DNA of 64,000 nucleotides from Sinorhizobium sp. A49 (GCF_002002725.1 NZ_MUNW01000061.1:62001-126000); one strand, 5' to 3'. Counted from the first letter of the stretch, positions 1-9,197 are shown. The notes: a model not told the origin generated them from the letters alone. Numbers and translations: made by a program.

Positions 1-1761
1 GATGCGCTCGGCATGTCCGGTGGCTGGAGCCCGGTCATTCATCTCGCTTGCCAGCGCGGTGCCCGGCCGGTGTGGTCGGAGGATTTGAAGGCATTCTCAG
101 CACCGGATGTCGGCAACGGCCTTCGTGTCGTCGGATCGGCCAATGGGGTCTATACGCTTGGCGGCTGCCTGCGCGACGGTGCCGAGAAGGCGACGGCGAT
201 TGCCGCCGAACTGGGCTTCAATGCCGCCGCAGCACAGTTGCCGGTGACTGAGCCCGAGACTGACCCTTCGTTCGCAGCCCTCTGGTATGTGCCGGGCGCC
301 AAGTCGAAGGCCTTCGTCGATTTCCAGAACGATGTGCACGCCAAGGATCTCGGTCTCGCGTTACGCGAGGGTTTTGGCCATGTGGAACACGCCAAGCGCT
401 ACACCACCAGCGGCATGGCGACCGACCAGGGCAAGCTTTCCAACATCAATGCGGTCGGCATTCTCGCCGGCATGCGCGGCGTAAGCCCGGCCGCGGTCGG
501 CACGACCACGTTCCGGCCGTTCTATACGCCGGTGTCCTTCGGCGCGCTGGCGGGCACATCCCGTGACGGCCATGCGACACCGACCCGCAAGTCGCCCCTG
601 CATGAATGGGCAAAGAAGCACGGCGCGACCTTCGTCGATTCCGGTCTCTGGTTTCGCTCGGCCTGGTTCCCGCGCGCCGGCGAAAAGACCTGGCGGGAAA
701 GCGTCGACCGGGAAGTTCTCAACGTTCGCGCCAATGTCGGACTTTGCGATGTGTCGACGCTCGGCAAGATCGAGGTTTTCGGGGCGGATGCGGCCGAGTT
801 TCTCAATCGGCTCTATTGCAACGCCCTGCTGAAGTTGCCGGTCGGCAAGGCCCGCTACGGACTTATGCTGCGCGAGGACGGCTTCGTCTTCGACGACGGA
901 ACCGTGAGCCGGCTGGCGGAAGACCATTTCTTCGTGACGACGACCACCGCCATGGCCGGCGCTGTCATGTCCCATATGGACTATTGCGCACAGGTGCTGT
1001 GGCCCGATCTCAAGGTCCGGTTCTGTTCGGTGAGCGATCAATGGGCACAGATGGCGATTGCCGGACCGAAAGCGCGCGACGTGCTGCAGCAACTGATCGA
1101 CGAGGATATCTCGGAAGCAGTTTTCCCGTTCTTGGCGGCGCGTTCGATGGTGCTTCGCGGCGGCATCCATGCCCGGCTGTTCCGCATCTCGTTTTCCGGC
1201 GAACTCGCCTTCGAGCTGGCTGTTCCCGCCGGTTATGGCGAGGCGGTGGCCGAGCAGATCATGGAGGCGGGGCGGGCGCATGGGATCTGCGCCTACGGCG
1301 TCGAGGCACTGAACGTGCTCAGGCTCGAAAAAGGGCTTCTGACCCATGCGGAATTCGACGGCCGGGTGACGCCCGACGATGCCGGGCTTGGGCGCATGTT
1401 TTCGGCACAAAAGCCCGATTTCATCGGCAAACACCTGTCCGCGCGCTACGGCCTGACAGCAGCAGACCGCATGCAGCTTGTCGGTCTGAAGCCGGTGGAC
1501 AAGGACAAGGATATGCGTGCCGGCGCTCATCTACTGAAAGAGGGCATGAAGCCGTCGACGCTCAACGATCAGGGTTGGATCAGCTCCACCGGCTACTCGC
1601 CGGTGCTGGGGCAGCACATCGCGCTCGCCTTCCTGAAATCCGGGCGCGAGCGCTACGGCGAAAAGATCGTCGTCTGGGACAAGCTGCGCGATCACGAGGT
1701 CGTCGCCGAGGTCTGCGACCCGGTGTTCGTCGATCCCGAAAACAAGAAGCTGAAAGCCTGA
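1..1761 (+). CDS. soxA: Sarcosine oxidase alpha subunit, C-terminal part (5' end outside window)
   Basis: Large subunit of heterotetrameric sarcosine oxidase, which demethylates sarcosine to glycine and passes the one-carbon unit to tetrahydrofolate. The frame is open from base 1 (DALGMSGGWSP precedes and includes the first ATG at 13), so that ATG is internal. About 586 residues are present, against close to 1000 for the whole family. The visible part begins at the end of the FAD/NAD-binding region and contains the C-terminal GcvT-like folate-binding domain (roughly residues 190-580, with the ANVGLCDVSTLGKIEVFG segment typical of aminomethyltransferase folds). soxG follows 10 bases downstream. 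soxB and soxD are expected just left of the window. Identification is secure; only the missing 5' part is uncertain. Confidence 0.93.
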   Translation, partial: DALGMSGGWSPVIHLACQRGARPVWSEDLKAFSAPDVGNGLRVVGSANGVYTLGGCLRDGAEKATAIAAELGFNAAAAQLPVTEPETDPSFAALWYVPGAKSKAFVDFQNDVHAKDLGLALREGFGHVEHAKRYTTSGMATDQGKLSNINAVGILAGMRGVSPAAVGTTTFRPFYTPVSFGALAGTSRDGHATPTRKSPLHEWAKKHGATFVDSGLWFRSAWFPRAGEKTWRESVDREVLNVRANVGLCDVSTLGKIEVFGADAAEFLNRLYCNALLKLPVGKARYGLMLREDGFVFDDGTVSRLAEDHFFVTTTTAMAGAVMSHMDYCAQVLWPDLKVRFCSVSDQWAQMAIAGPKARDVLQQLIDEDISEAVFPFLAARSMVLRGGIHARLFRISFSGELAFELAVPAGYGEAVAEQIMEAGRAHGICAYGVEALNVLRLEKGLLTHAEFDGRVTPDDAGLGRMFSAQKPDFIGKHLSARYGLTAADRMQLVGLKPVDKDKDMRAGAHLLKEGMKPSTLNDQGWISSTGYSPVLGQHIALAFLKSGRERYGEKIVVWDKLRDHEVVAEVCDPVFVDPENKKLKA

Positions 1762-1771
1762 GGAGGCGCTG

Positions 1772-2326
1772 ATGGTTCGCGATTACAACAACCGCCATGC
1801 TCTCGACCAGAAGCTGCGCGGCACACCGAAGCCGGCGCATGTGGATCACCTCGAAGTCGGCCATTGGCAGGCGATTGCCACGGTGCTTGCCCATGCAGGG
1901 CTTGATGCGGCGGTGCAGCGGGCGCTTTCGTCGACGCCCGACCTGTCGTTGCGCTATTGCGGACCAGGTGAATGGCTGGTGGTGTCGCAGGTCGACACGC
2001 CTGTTGGCCTGATGCGCCGTCTCGACATGCTGTGTGGCACGCAGGCGCATGTGATCGACCAGAGCGATGGCCGCGTTCTCCTGCGTCTTTCCGGGCCGTC
2101 GGCGCGGCAGATCCTTGCCAAGGGCATCGGCGTTGATCTTCACCCTGCAGCCTTCGCACTCGGTGGCAGCACCAACGTGCTTTGCGGCCATATCGCCATC
2201 AACCTCTCACGCACCGGCGAGGATATCTTCGAGCTGATCGTTTCGCGCAGCTTTGCCGAATCGCTGTTCGAGGACCTGATGACAATGGGGCGTCCGTTCG
2301 ATCTTTCGGCTGCTTTTTCCGAATGA
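1772..2326 (+). CDS. soxG: Sarcosine oxidase gamma subunit
   Basis: Small (184 aa) gamma subunit of heterotetrameric sarcosine oxidase. It shares a GcvT-like fold and helps seat the alpha subunit. Evidence is its position 10 bases after soxA, a strong GAGGAGG ribosome-binding site just ahead of the ATG, the usual family length, and family-like segments such as RYCGPGEWLVVS and HVIDQSDGRVLLRLSG. It is probably the last gene of a soxBDAG operon, because a perfect hairpin follows immediately after its stop. Confidence 0.92.
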   Translation: MVRDYNNRHALDQKLRGTPKPAHVDHLEVGHWQAIATVLAHAGLDAAVQRALSSTPDLSLRYCGPGEWLVVSQVDTPVGLMRRLDMLCGTQAHVIDQSDGRVLLRLSGPSARQILAKGIGVDLHPAAFALGGSTNVLCGHIAINLSRTGEDIFELIVSRSFAESLFEDLMTMGRPFDLSAAFSE

Positions 2327-2330
2327 AGTC

Positions 2331-2355
2331 AAATGCGGCATCGAATGCCGCATTT
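2331..2355 (+). terminator. Perfect inverted repeat after soxG
   Basis: An 11-base arm (AAATGCGGCAT) is repeated in inverse orientation around a 3-base CGA loop, 5 bases after the soxG stop. No clear T-run follows, so it may be a Rho-independent terminator of weak form or an mRNA 3'-end stabiliser. The hairpin is visible directly; its function is inferred. Confidence 0.55.
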
Positions 2356-2461
2356 GGGTCGCCGATCCGCCAGCGGATGGCGGAAACGGACAAGCGTTCT
2401 TCGCAGCCACGTCTTTATCGCAGCCGTCTTTCTGGCTAGGCTTTTACCTGTTCGCCACGTG

Positions 2462-2481
2462 CCGTTCCCGTGCGGGAACGG
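2462..2481. repeat. 9-bp palindrome upstream of the dimethylglycine-dehydrogenase-like gene
   Basis: CCGTTCCCG and CGGGAACGG face each other across a 2-base TG spacer, 90 bases before the ATG at 2571. The arms match perfectly. It could be an operator for the downstream gene or a hairpin in its leader. No regulator can be named. The remainder of 2356-2570 shows nothing else I recognise. Confidence 0.4.
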
Positions 2482-2570
2482 ACCTCAGCGGACGGCAGTC
2501 GTGCCTGATCCTTTTCCCCTGTAAATCGAGCCGCGCTTCGCCCGGATGCGCGGGAAAGCGGAGTGCGCGC

Positions 2571-4997
2571 ATGAAAAGCCATGCCAGAGTCGTCGTGATC
2601 GGTGGCGGTGTTGTCGGTTGCTCGGTCCTCTACCACCTGACGAAGTTCGGCTGGACCGAGGTAGTGCTCCTGGAGCGATCCGAGCTGACCTCCGGTTCGA
2701 CCTGGCATGCGGCCGGCGGCATGCACACGATCAACGGCGACCCCAACGTCGCCAAGCTGCAGAAATACACGGTCGAGCTCTACAAGGAGATCGAGGACTA
2801 TTCCGGCCAGGACATCGGCCTGCACATGACCTCGGGCATGATGCTGGCCGCGACCAGGGAGCGTTTCGACTGGATGAAGTCGATCCTCGCCAAGGGCCGT
2901 TACATGGGGCTCGAAGCCGAGCTGCTCACGCCGAAGGAAGCGCACGACCTGATGCCGCTGCTCGATCCCGATCAGTTCGTCGGCGCGGTGTTCGACCCGG
3001 TCGAGGGCCATCTCGATCCCTATGGCACCACCCATGCCTATGCCAAGTCGGCCAAGAAGAATGGCGCCGAGATCTATCTGCACACCAAGGTCGAGGATCT
3101 GGTGCAGCGCGAGGACGGTTCCTGGCGGGTCATCACCAATCAGGGCGAGATTATTGCCGAGCATGTGGTCAATGCGGCAGGCCTCTGGGCGCGCGAGGTC
3201 GGCCGCATGGTCGGGCTGGAACTGCCGGTGCTGGCGATGGAGCACATGTACCTCATCACCGAGGACATGCCTGAGGTCATCGAATTCAATCAGACGCGTG
3301 GCAAGGAGCTGATGCACTGCGTCGATTTTGACGGCGAGATCTACTTGCGCCAGGAGCGTAACGGCATGCTGATGGGCACCTATGAGAAGGCCTGCCGCCC
3401 CTGGTCGCCGGTGACGACACCCTGGGATTTTGGCCATGAGTTGCTGGCCGAAGATATCGACCGCATTTCACCGGAGCTTGAAGTCGGTTTCCGGCACTTC
3501 CCGGCCTTCAACAAGGCCGGCATCAAGAAGGTCATCAATGGCCCCTTCACCTTCTCGCCGGATGGAAACCCGCTGGTCGGGCCGGTCAGGGGCTTGCGCA
3601 ACTTCTGGTCGGCCTGCGCCGTCATGGCCGGATTCAGCCAGGGTGGCGGCGTCGGCCTGGCGCTCGCCAACTGGATGATCGAGGGCGACCCGGGCTTCGA
3701 CGTCTTTGCCATGGACGTGGCACGCTACGGCGACTTCGCCACGCTTGCCTATACCAACGGCAAGGTTCGCGAGAATTACTCGCGGCGTTTCTCGATCCGC
3801 TATCCCAATGAGGAGCTACCGGCGGGTCGGCCACTGTTGACGACGCCGATCTACGACCGGCTGAAGGCGGCCGGTGCCGTGTTCGGCGCCTCCTATGGCC
3901 TGGAAACGCCGCTCTGGTTTGCGCCTCCAGGTGTCGAGGATCACTTCTCCTGGCGCCGCTCGACCGATTTCGACACGGTCGGCGATGAAGCCCGCGCCGT
4001 GCGCACCGGCGTCGGGCTGATGGAAACCTCCGGCTTTGCCAAATACGAGATCAAGGGGGCGGGGGCTGAAGGCTGGCTCGACCGGATGCTTGCCTGCCGT
4101 ATCCCGACCACCGGCCGGATGTCGCTGGCGCCGATGCTGAAGGACGACGGCAAGCTGATCGGCGACTTCACGCTTGCCAAGCTGGGAGAGCAGGATTTCC
4201 TCCTCATCGGCTCCGGCATCGCTGAGGATTACCACATGCGCTGGTTCGAGAAGCACCTGCCGCAGGACGGATCGGTCTCGATCCGCCCATTGAAGCTGGA
4301 GTTGGTCGGTCTATCGATCGCCGGGCCGAAGGCGAGGGACGTGCTGGCGTCACTGACCCATCTCGATGTCGGTGATTCGGCCTTTGCCTTCATGGACATT
4401 CGTCGCATGGATCTCGGCATGGCGCCGACGATCGTCGGACGGGTCAGCTACACCGGCGATCTCGGTTACGAGATCTGGATGAAGCCGGAATATCAGCGCT
4501 ATCTGTTCGATCTGATCCTGGAGAAGGGCGCAGGGTTTGGCATCAGGCTGTTTGGCCTTCGCGCCCTGAACGCGCTCAGGGTCGAAAAGTCGTTCGGCAG
4601 CTGGTCGCGCGAATTTCGGCCGCTCTACGGTCCGCTGGAGGCCGGTCTCGGTCGGTTCGTGGCGCTCGGCAAGCCAGCGGAATTCATCGGAAAGGCGGCG
4701 GCAATCGCCGAGAAGGCGGAGGGCGGGCAGCTTCGTTTGCGCACCTTCCTGATCGAGACACGCGATGCCGATGTCATCGGCGACGAACCGATCTACTTCG
4801 ACGGTGCCGTGCGCGGCTGGGTGACCTCGGGTGGCTATGCCCACGCCGGTGGCGTATCGGTGGCGCTCGGCTATGTGCCCAAGGAGATCGCCGACGAGGA
4901 GGGGGACTGGGCGATTGAACTGCTCGGCGAGATCCTGCCGGCGCGGCTGCAACCCTACCCATTGTTCGACGCAAACGGTCAACGCATGCGTGCCTGA
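2571..4997 (+). CDS. FAD-dependent dimethylglycine/sarcosine dehydrogenase-like protein with GcvT domain
   Basis: An 808-residue two-domain flavoprotein. Residues 1-380 form a DAO-type FAD oxidoreductase, with the dinucleotide motif VVVIGGGVVGCSVLYHL near the N-terminus and the covalent-flavin-region signature SGSTWHAAGGMH around residue 45. A linker is followed by a GcvT/aminomethyltransferase folate domain (about 430-800, with FDTVGDEARAVRTGVGLMETS and a C-terminal barrel containing GYAHAGGVSVALGYVP). This layout matches dimethylglycine dehydrogenase and related sarcosine dehydrogenases, which oxidise N-methyl groups and load them onto tetrahydrofolate. Its place after soxAG fits a glycine-betaine demethylation locus. 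The exact substrate (dimethylglycine, sarcosine or another N-methyl compound) cannot be read from sequence. The start is the first ATG, with GCGGAG upstream. Confidence 0.85.
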   Translation: MKSHARVVVIGGGVVGCSVLYHLTKFGWTEVVLLERSELTSGSTWHAAGGMHTINGDPNVAKLQKYTVELYKEIEDYSGQDIGLHMTSGMMLAATRERFDWMKSILAKGRYMGLEAELLTPKEAHDLMPLLDPDQFVGAVFDPVEGHLDPYGTTHAYAKSAKKNGAEIYLHTKVEDLVQREDGSWRVITNQGEIIAEHVVNAAGLWAREVGRMVGLELPVLAMEHMYLITEDMPEVIEFNQTRGKELMHCVDFDGEIYLRQERNGMLMGTYEKACRPWSPVTTPWDFGHELLAEDIDRISPELEVGFRHFPAFNKAGIKKVINGPFTFSPDGNPLVGPVRGLRNFWSACAVMAGFSQGGGVGLALANWMIEGDPGFDVFAMDVARYGDFATLAYTNGKVRENYSRRFSIRYPNEELPAGRPLLTTPIYDRLKAAGAVFGASYGLETPLWFAPPGVEDHFSWRRSTDFDTVGDEARAVRTGVGLMETSGFAKYEIKGAGAEGWLDRMLACRIPTTGRMSLAPMLKDDGKLIGDFTLAKLGEQDFLLIGSGIAEDYHMRWFEKHLPQDGSVSIRPLKLELVGLSIAGPKARDVLASLTHLDVGDSAFAFMDIRRMDLGMAPTIVGRVSYTGDLGYEIWMKPEYQRYLFDLILEKGAGFGIRLFGLRALNALRVEKSFGSWSREFRPLYGPLEAGLGRFVALGKPAEFIGKAAAIAEKAEGGQLRLRTFLIETRDADVIGDEPIYFDGAVRGWVTSGGYAHAGGVSVALGYVPKEIADEEGDWAIELLGEILPARLQPYPLFDANGQRMRA

Positions 4998-5289
4998 GGC
5001 GCTCGGATCGGCAAGCTGGTCTTGTTGCTTGCCGATTCATCCACAGCCGGGATTGCACGCGATTTTAAGACTAAAGTTGACTATTCCGCAGGCGAGGCGT
5101 GCATTTTTTTTGTTTTTTATGACTTCAAAAGCGTCAAATCGATTTTATCGGCGAAGATTTTGCCGGTCCCACGTTTTTTAGCTTTTCTTTTCGTTTGAAA
5201 GAGGTATGGAATCGGTCAAACAGAACGCTCAACAATGAGCTCAAAAAACAAGAGACCGGACCTTATGGATCTGGTCCAGGGGAAGATTG

Positions 5290-6192
5290 ATGGAGTATTT
5301 CGTCCAGCAGCTCGTCAACGGGCTGACTCTTGGGTCTATTTATGGTATGATCGCAATTGGTTATACCATGGTCTACGGCATCATTGGCATGATCAACTTC
5401 GCCCACGGCGATATCTTCATGCTCGGCGGTTTTGCCGCCTTGATTGTCTTTCTGCTTCTCACAACATTCATCGCAGGCGTCCCGGTTGTACTTGCCCTGC
5501 TGCTGATGATGGTCGTCGCCATGCTGACCGCAGGTCTCTGGAACTGGACGATCGAGAAGGTGGCCTATCGGCCGCTGCGCGGCTCGTTCCGCCTGGCGCC
5601 GCTGATCACCGCGATCGGCATGTCGATTGCGCTCTCGAACTTCATCCAGGTGACGCAGGGGCCACGCAACAAGCCGATCCCGCCGCTCGTCTCCTCGGTT
5701 TACGAGGTCATGGGCATCACGATTTCGCTGAAGCAGATCATCATCATCATCATCACGGCGGTCCTGCTTTCGATCTTCTGGTATATCGTCAACAAGACGC
5801 CGCTCGGTCGCGCCCAGCGTGCAACCGAACAGGACCGCAAGATGGCTGCACTCCTGGGTGTGGATGTCGACCGCACCATCTCGGTGACCTTCATCATGGG
5901 CGCGGCGCTCGCCGCTGTCGCCGGCACCATGTACCTGATGTATTATGGTGTGGTTGTCTTCACCGACGGATTTGTTCCGGGGGTCAAGGCCTTTACTGCA
6001 GCTGTTCTTGGCGGCATCGGCTCCTTGCCGGGCGCTGTTCTCGGCGGGTTGCTGATCGGCCTCATCGAGTCCCTCTGGTCCGCTTATTTCACCATCGACT
6101 ACAAGGATGTTGCGACGTTCTCCATTCTCGCAATCGTCCTGATCTTCAAGCCGTCTGGCATACTCGGACGACCGGAAGTCGAGAAGGTATAA
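5290..6192 (+). CDS. livH: Branched-chain amino-acid ABC transporter permease LivH
   Basis: Inner-membrane permease of a high-affinity branched-chain amino-acid importer, 300 aa, about eight hydrophobic segments. It opens with the family-typical pattern NGLTLGSIYGMIAIGYTMVY and contains GMINFAHGD near residue 35, diagnostic for LivH. ATG 5290 is preferred over the adjacent TTG at 5287 because AGGGGAAG lies at good spacing. It is the first gene of livH-M-G-F-X-J; livM follows after 4 bases. The 292-base leader (4998-5289) is AT-rich around 5100-5190 and has a small GGACC/GGTCC hairpin (5258-5277) just before the RBS. The promoter is probably there, but I cannot place it confidently. A run of six ATC codons gives a poly-Ile stretch in one membrane helix. 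Confidence 0.93.
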   Translation: MEYFVQQLVNGLTLGSIYGMIAIGYTMVYGIIGMINFAHGDIFMLGGFAALIVFLLLTTFIAGVPVVLALLLMMVVAMLTAGLWNWTIEKVAYRPLRGSFRLAPLITAIGMSIALSNFIQVTQGPRNKPIPPLVSSVYEVMGITISLKQIIIIIITAVLLSIFWYIVNKTPLGRAQRATEQDRKMAALLGVDVDRTISVTFIMGAALAAVAGTMYLMYYGVVVFTDGFVPGVKAFTAAVLGGIGSLPGAVLGGLLIGLIESLWSAYFTIDYKDVATFSILAIVLIFKPSGILGRPEVEKV

Positions 6193-6196
6193 TTCA

Positions 6197-7582
6197 ATGG
6201 CAAACATTGCTTCTACATCTGCAAGCGCCGGCAGTGACCTGACGGCGCGGGCCCTGCGCGAGGCTGTCTTCGCGGGCCTGATCTCACTCGGCCTCTTCGT
6301 GTTGTTCGTCGGCCTGAAGTCCGACCAGAACATTCGTAACGAGCTGGTGCTGAACCAGCGCTGGGGTCTGCTTTCGATCTTCGTGATCGTGGCTGCCGTC
6401 GGCCGGTTTCTGATGGTCGCCTACGTCCAGCCGGCCATGGCGCGCCGCAAGGCGGCCAAGGCTGAGGCCGAGGCCGTCGTCAAGGAAGAGACATTCTTCA
6501 AGCGTCACTTCTCGAAGATCGCGATCGTGGCGCTCATCTTCTATCCGCCTGTGGTTCTCGCGCTCGTCGGTGTGCAGGGCTCGCTGAAATGGGTCGATAA
6601 CTTCGGTGTTCAGATCCTGATCTACGTGATGCTCGCCTGGGGGTTGAACATCGTCGTCGGTCTCGCAGGCCTGCTCGACCTTGGCTATGTCGCCTTCTAC
6701 GCGGTCGGCGCCTATTCCTACGCGCTTCTGTCGACCTACTTCGGCCTGTCGTTCTGGATTCTGTTGCCGGTCGCCGGCATCCTTGCCGCCTTCTGGGGCA
6801 TGATCCTCGGCTTCCCGGTCTTGAGATTGAGGGGTGACTATCTCGCGATCGTCACGCTCGCCTTCGGAGAAATCATCCGTTTGGTTCTCATAAACTGGAC
6901 CGAGGTGACCAAGGGGACGTTCGGCGTCTCCGGTATCGCCAAGGCAACGCTGTTCGGCATCAAGTTCGACGCATCCAAGGATGGTTTTGCCGCGATGATG
7001 GGGCTTTCCATGTCGTCGGCCTACTACAAGATCTTCCTGTTCTATCTGATCCTGGCGCTCGCTCTTCTGACCGCCTATGTCACCATCCGCCTTCGCCGCA
7101 TGCCGATCGGCCGCGCCTGGGAAGCGCTGCGCGAGGACGAGATCGCCTGCCGCTCGCTCGGCATCAACACGGTCACGACCAAGCTGACGGCGTTTGCCAC
7201 GGGTGCGATGTTCGGCGGTTTCGCCGGTGCGTTCTTCGCCGTGCGCCAGGGCTTCGTCTCGCCGGAATCCTTCGTCTTCCTCGAATCGGCCGTCATTCTG
7301 GCGATCGTTGTTCTTGGCGGCATGGGTTCGTTGACCGGTATCGCGATTGCCGCTGCGGTGATGATCGGCGGCACGGAAATCCTGCGCGAGCTTTCCTTCC
7401 TCAAGGCGATCTTCGGGCCGGACTTCACGCCGGAACTCTACCGCATGCTGATCTTCGGTCTGGCGATGGTGGTCGTCATGGTCTGGAAACCGCGTGGCTT
7501 TGTCGGCTCGCGTGAACCGACAGCGTTCCTGCGCGAACGCAAGGCGATCTCCGGCAGCTTCACCAAGGAAGGGCATGGCTGA
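6197..7582 (+). CDS. livM: Branched-chain amino-acid ABC transporter permease LivM, N-terminally extended
   Basis: Second permease of the Liv importer. At 461 aa it is longer than a minimal LivM core (about 320 aa). The first 130 residues form an extra region with three hydrophobic stretches (near 17-36, 56-77 and 107-124) separated by a charged Ala/Lys/Glu segment. The conserved core starts at about residue 130, with the family motif GLNIVVGLAGLLDLGYVAFY and the cytoplasmic EAA-like loop REDEIACRSLGINTVTTKL that docks on the ATPases. The stop overlaps the livG start (TGATG). Such extended LivM proteins are common in rhizobia (family knowledge). Confidence 0.93.
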   Translation: MANIASTSASAGSDLTARALREAVFAGLISLGLFVLFVGLKSDQNIRNELVLNQRWGLLSIFVIVAAVGRFLMVAYVQPAMARRKAAKAEAEAVVKEETFFKRHFSKIAIVALIFYPPVVLALVGVQGSLKWVDNFGVQILIYVMLAWGLNIVVGLAGLLDLGYVAFYAVGAYSYALLSTYFGLSFWILLPVAGILAAFWGMILGFPVLRLRGDYLAIVTLAFGEIIRLVLINWTEVTKGTFGVSGIAKATLFGIKFDASKDGFAAMMGLSMSSAYYKIFLFYLILALALLTAYVTIRLRRMPIGRAWEALREDEIACRSLGINTVTTKLTAFATGAMFGGFAGAFFAVRQGFVSPESFVFLESAVILAIVVLGGMGSLTGIAIAAAVMIGGTEILRELSFLKAIFGPDFTPELYRMLIFGLAMVVVMVWKPRGFVGSREPTAFLRERKAISGSFTKEGHG

Positions 7583-8475
7583 TGGCCCTCGAGACAACGA
7601 CAACGACAATGAAAAAAGACCCCATTCTCTCGGTTGAGCACCTGTCGATGCGCTTCGGCGGTCTCATGGCCATCAACGACTTCTCCTTCGAAGCCTATCG
7701 CGGTGACATCACCGCGCTGATCGGCCCGAACGGAGCCGGCAAGACCACGGTGTTCAACTGCATCACCGGCTTCTACAAGCCGACGATGGGCATGATCACC
7801 ATGAAGCAGAAGTCCGGTAAGGAATATCTGCTGGAACGCCTGCCGGATTTCGAGATCACCAAGCAGGCCAAGGTCGCGCGTACGTTCCAGAACATCCGGA
7901 TGTTCTCCGGTCTGACGGTGCTCGAAAACCTGCTGGTCGCGCAGCACAACAAGCTGATGCAGGCATCCGGCTACACATTCCTCGGGCTGCTCGGCTTTCC
8001 CGCCTACAAGCAGGCCTCGAAGGAATCGATCGAGCTTGCCCGCCATTGGCTGGAAAAGGCGTCGCTGGTCGATCGCGCCGACGACCCGGCCGGCGATCTG
8101 CCCTACGGCGCCCAGCGGCGGCTCGAAATCGCCCGTGCCATGTGCACCGGGCCGGAACTCCTGTGCCTCGACGAACCGGCTGCCGGCCTCAACCCGCGTG
8201 AATCGCTGGCGCTCAACGAGCTACTGCGCAGCATTCGCGGCGAAACCGGCACGTCGATCCTGCTGATCGAGCACGATATGTCGGTGGTCATGGAAATTTC
8301 CGACCACGTGGTCGTTTTGGAATACGGCCAGAAGATTTCCGACGGCAACCCGGATTTCGTGAAGAACGATCCGAGGGTCATTGCGGCCTATCTGGGTGTC
8401 GAGGATGAAGAGGTTGAAGAGGTGATCGAAGAAATCGAGGAAATCGAAGGCGGACAGGGAGGCTCCAAGAAATGA
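7582..8475 (+). CDS. livG: Branched-chain amino-acid ABC transporter ATP-binding protein LivG
   Basis: ATPase subunit with Walker A GPNGAGKTT, an LPYGAQRRLEIARA signature region (Liv-type, replacing LSGG), Walker B LLCLDEPAAGLNP and the H-loop LIEHDM. 297 aa. The last 25 residues are an unusual very acidic Glu/Val/Ile tail that LivG proteins often lack. The ATG shares its A with the livM stop; an in-frame ATG at 7609 could be the real start and would trim nine residues (METTTTT-like leader). The gene ends in an ATGA overlap with livF, so the two ATPases are probably translationally coupled. Confidence 0.93.
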   Translation: MALETTTTTMKKDPILSVEHLSMRFGGLMAINDFSFEAYRGDITALIGPNGAGKTTVFNCITGFYKPTMGMITMKQKSGKEYLLERLPDFEITKQAKVARTFQNIRMFSGLTVLENLLVAQHNKLMQASGYTFLGLLGFPAYKQASKESIELARHWLEKASLVDRADDPAGDLPYGAQRRLEIARAMCTGPELLCLDEPAAGLNPRESLALNELLRSIRGETGTSILLIEHDMSVVMEISDHVVVLEYGQKISDGNPDFVKNDPRVIAAYLGVEDEEVEEVIEEIEEIEGGQGGSKK

Positions 8476-9197
8476 GTGCGCCTCTCCTGCAAGTAAAGGC
8501 CGTCGAAACCTACTACGGCAACATCCGGGCGCTGAGCGGCGTCGATGTCGAAGTGCATCGCGGTGAAATCGTCTGCCTGATCGGCGCCAACGGCGCCGGC
8601 AAGTCGACGCTGATGATGACGATCTGCGGCAGCCCGCAGGCGCGCACCGGTGCGGTCATGTTCGAAGGCGAGGAAATCACTCGTATGCCGACGCACGAGA
8701 TCGCGCGTCTTCGCATCGCGCAGTCGCCGGAAGGTCGTCGTATCTTCCCGCGCATGACCGTGTTCGAAAACCTGCAGATGGGCGCAAGTCTCGACAACCT
8801 CAAATACTTCAATGATGACGTCGAGAAGGTGTTCACGCTGTTTCCACGGCTGAAGGAACGTCAGGCCCAGCGCGGTGGCACGCTTTCGGGCGGCGAGCAG
8901 CAGATGCTGTCGATCGCCCGCGCGCTGATGGCGCGTCCGAAGCTCCTGCTGCTGGACGAACCTTCGCTCGGCCTGGCGCCGCTGATCGTCAAGGGCATCT
9001 TTGAAGCCATCAAGAAGCTGAACAAGGAAGAGGGGCTCACCGTGTTCCTCGTCGAGCAGAATGCGTTCGGCGCCTTGAAGCTTTCCGACCGCGGTTACGT
9101 GATGGTCAACGGCCGCGTGACGATGAGCGGCTCGGGCAAGGAACTGCTCGCCAATCCGGAAGTCCGCGCGGCCTATCTCGAAGGCGGCCGCCATTGA
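8472..9197 (+). CDS. livF: Branched-chain amino-acid ABC transporter ATP-binding protein LivF
   Basis: Second ATPase of the Liv importer, 241 aa, normal family length. Walker A is GANGAGKST, the signature LSGGEQQMLSIARALM, Walker B LLLLDEPSLGLAP, and LVEQNAFGAL in the H-loop region has Gln where other ABC proteins have His, as is usual for LivF. It starts in a 4-base ATGA overlap with livG. The operon continues with a small membrane protein and then the binding protein. Confidence 0.94.
   Translation: MSAPLLQVKAVETYYGNIRALSGVDVEVHRGEIVCLIGANGAGKSTLMMTICGSPQARTGAVMFEGEEITRMPTHEIARLRIAQSPEGRRIFPRMTVFENLQMGASLDNLKYFNDDVEKVFTLFPRLKERQAQRGGTLSGGEQQMLSIARALMARPKLLLLDEPSLGLAPLIVKGIFEAIKKLNKEEGLTVFLVEQNAFGALKLSDRGYVMVNGRVTMSGSGKELLANPEVRAAYLEGGRH

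Noticed and set aside
361-1530. 389-aa minus-strand open frame across soxA
   Set aside because: It lies opposite a clear sarcosine oxidase sequence, has shadow-like composition (His/Arg/Gly-rich, no motif) and no RBS. GC-rich codon use creates long antisense frames.
2356-2570. Glycine riboswitch before the dimethylglycine-dehydrogenase-like gene
   Set aside because: The gap is GC-rich and contains palindromes, but the paired glycine aptamer core sequences are not recognisable.
5733-5757. Tandem ATC repeat in livH
   Set aside because: It encodes a run of Ile in a membrane helix in frame; a coding consequence, not a regulatory or CRISPR-like repeat.
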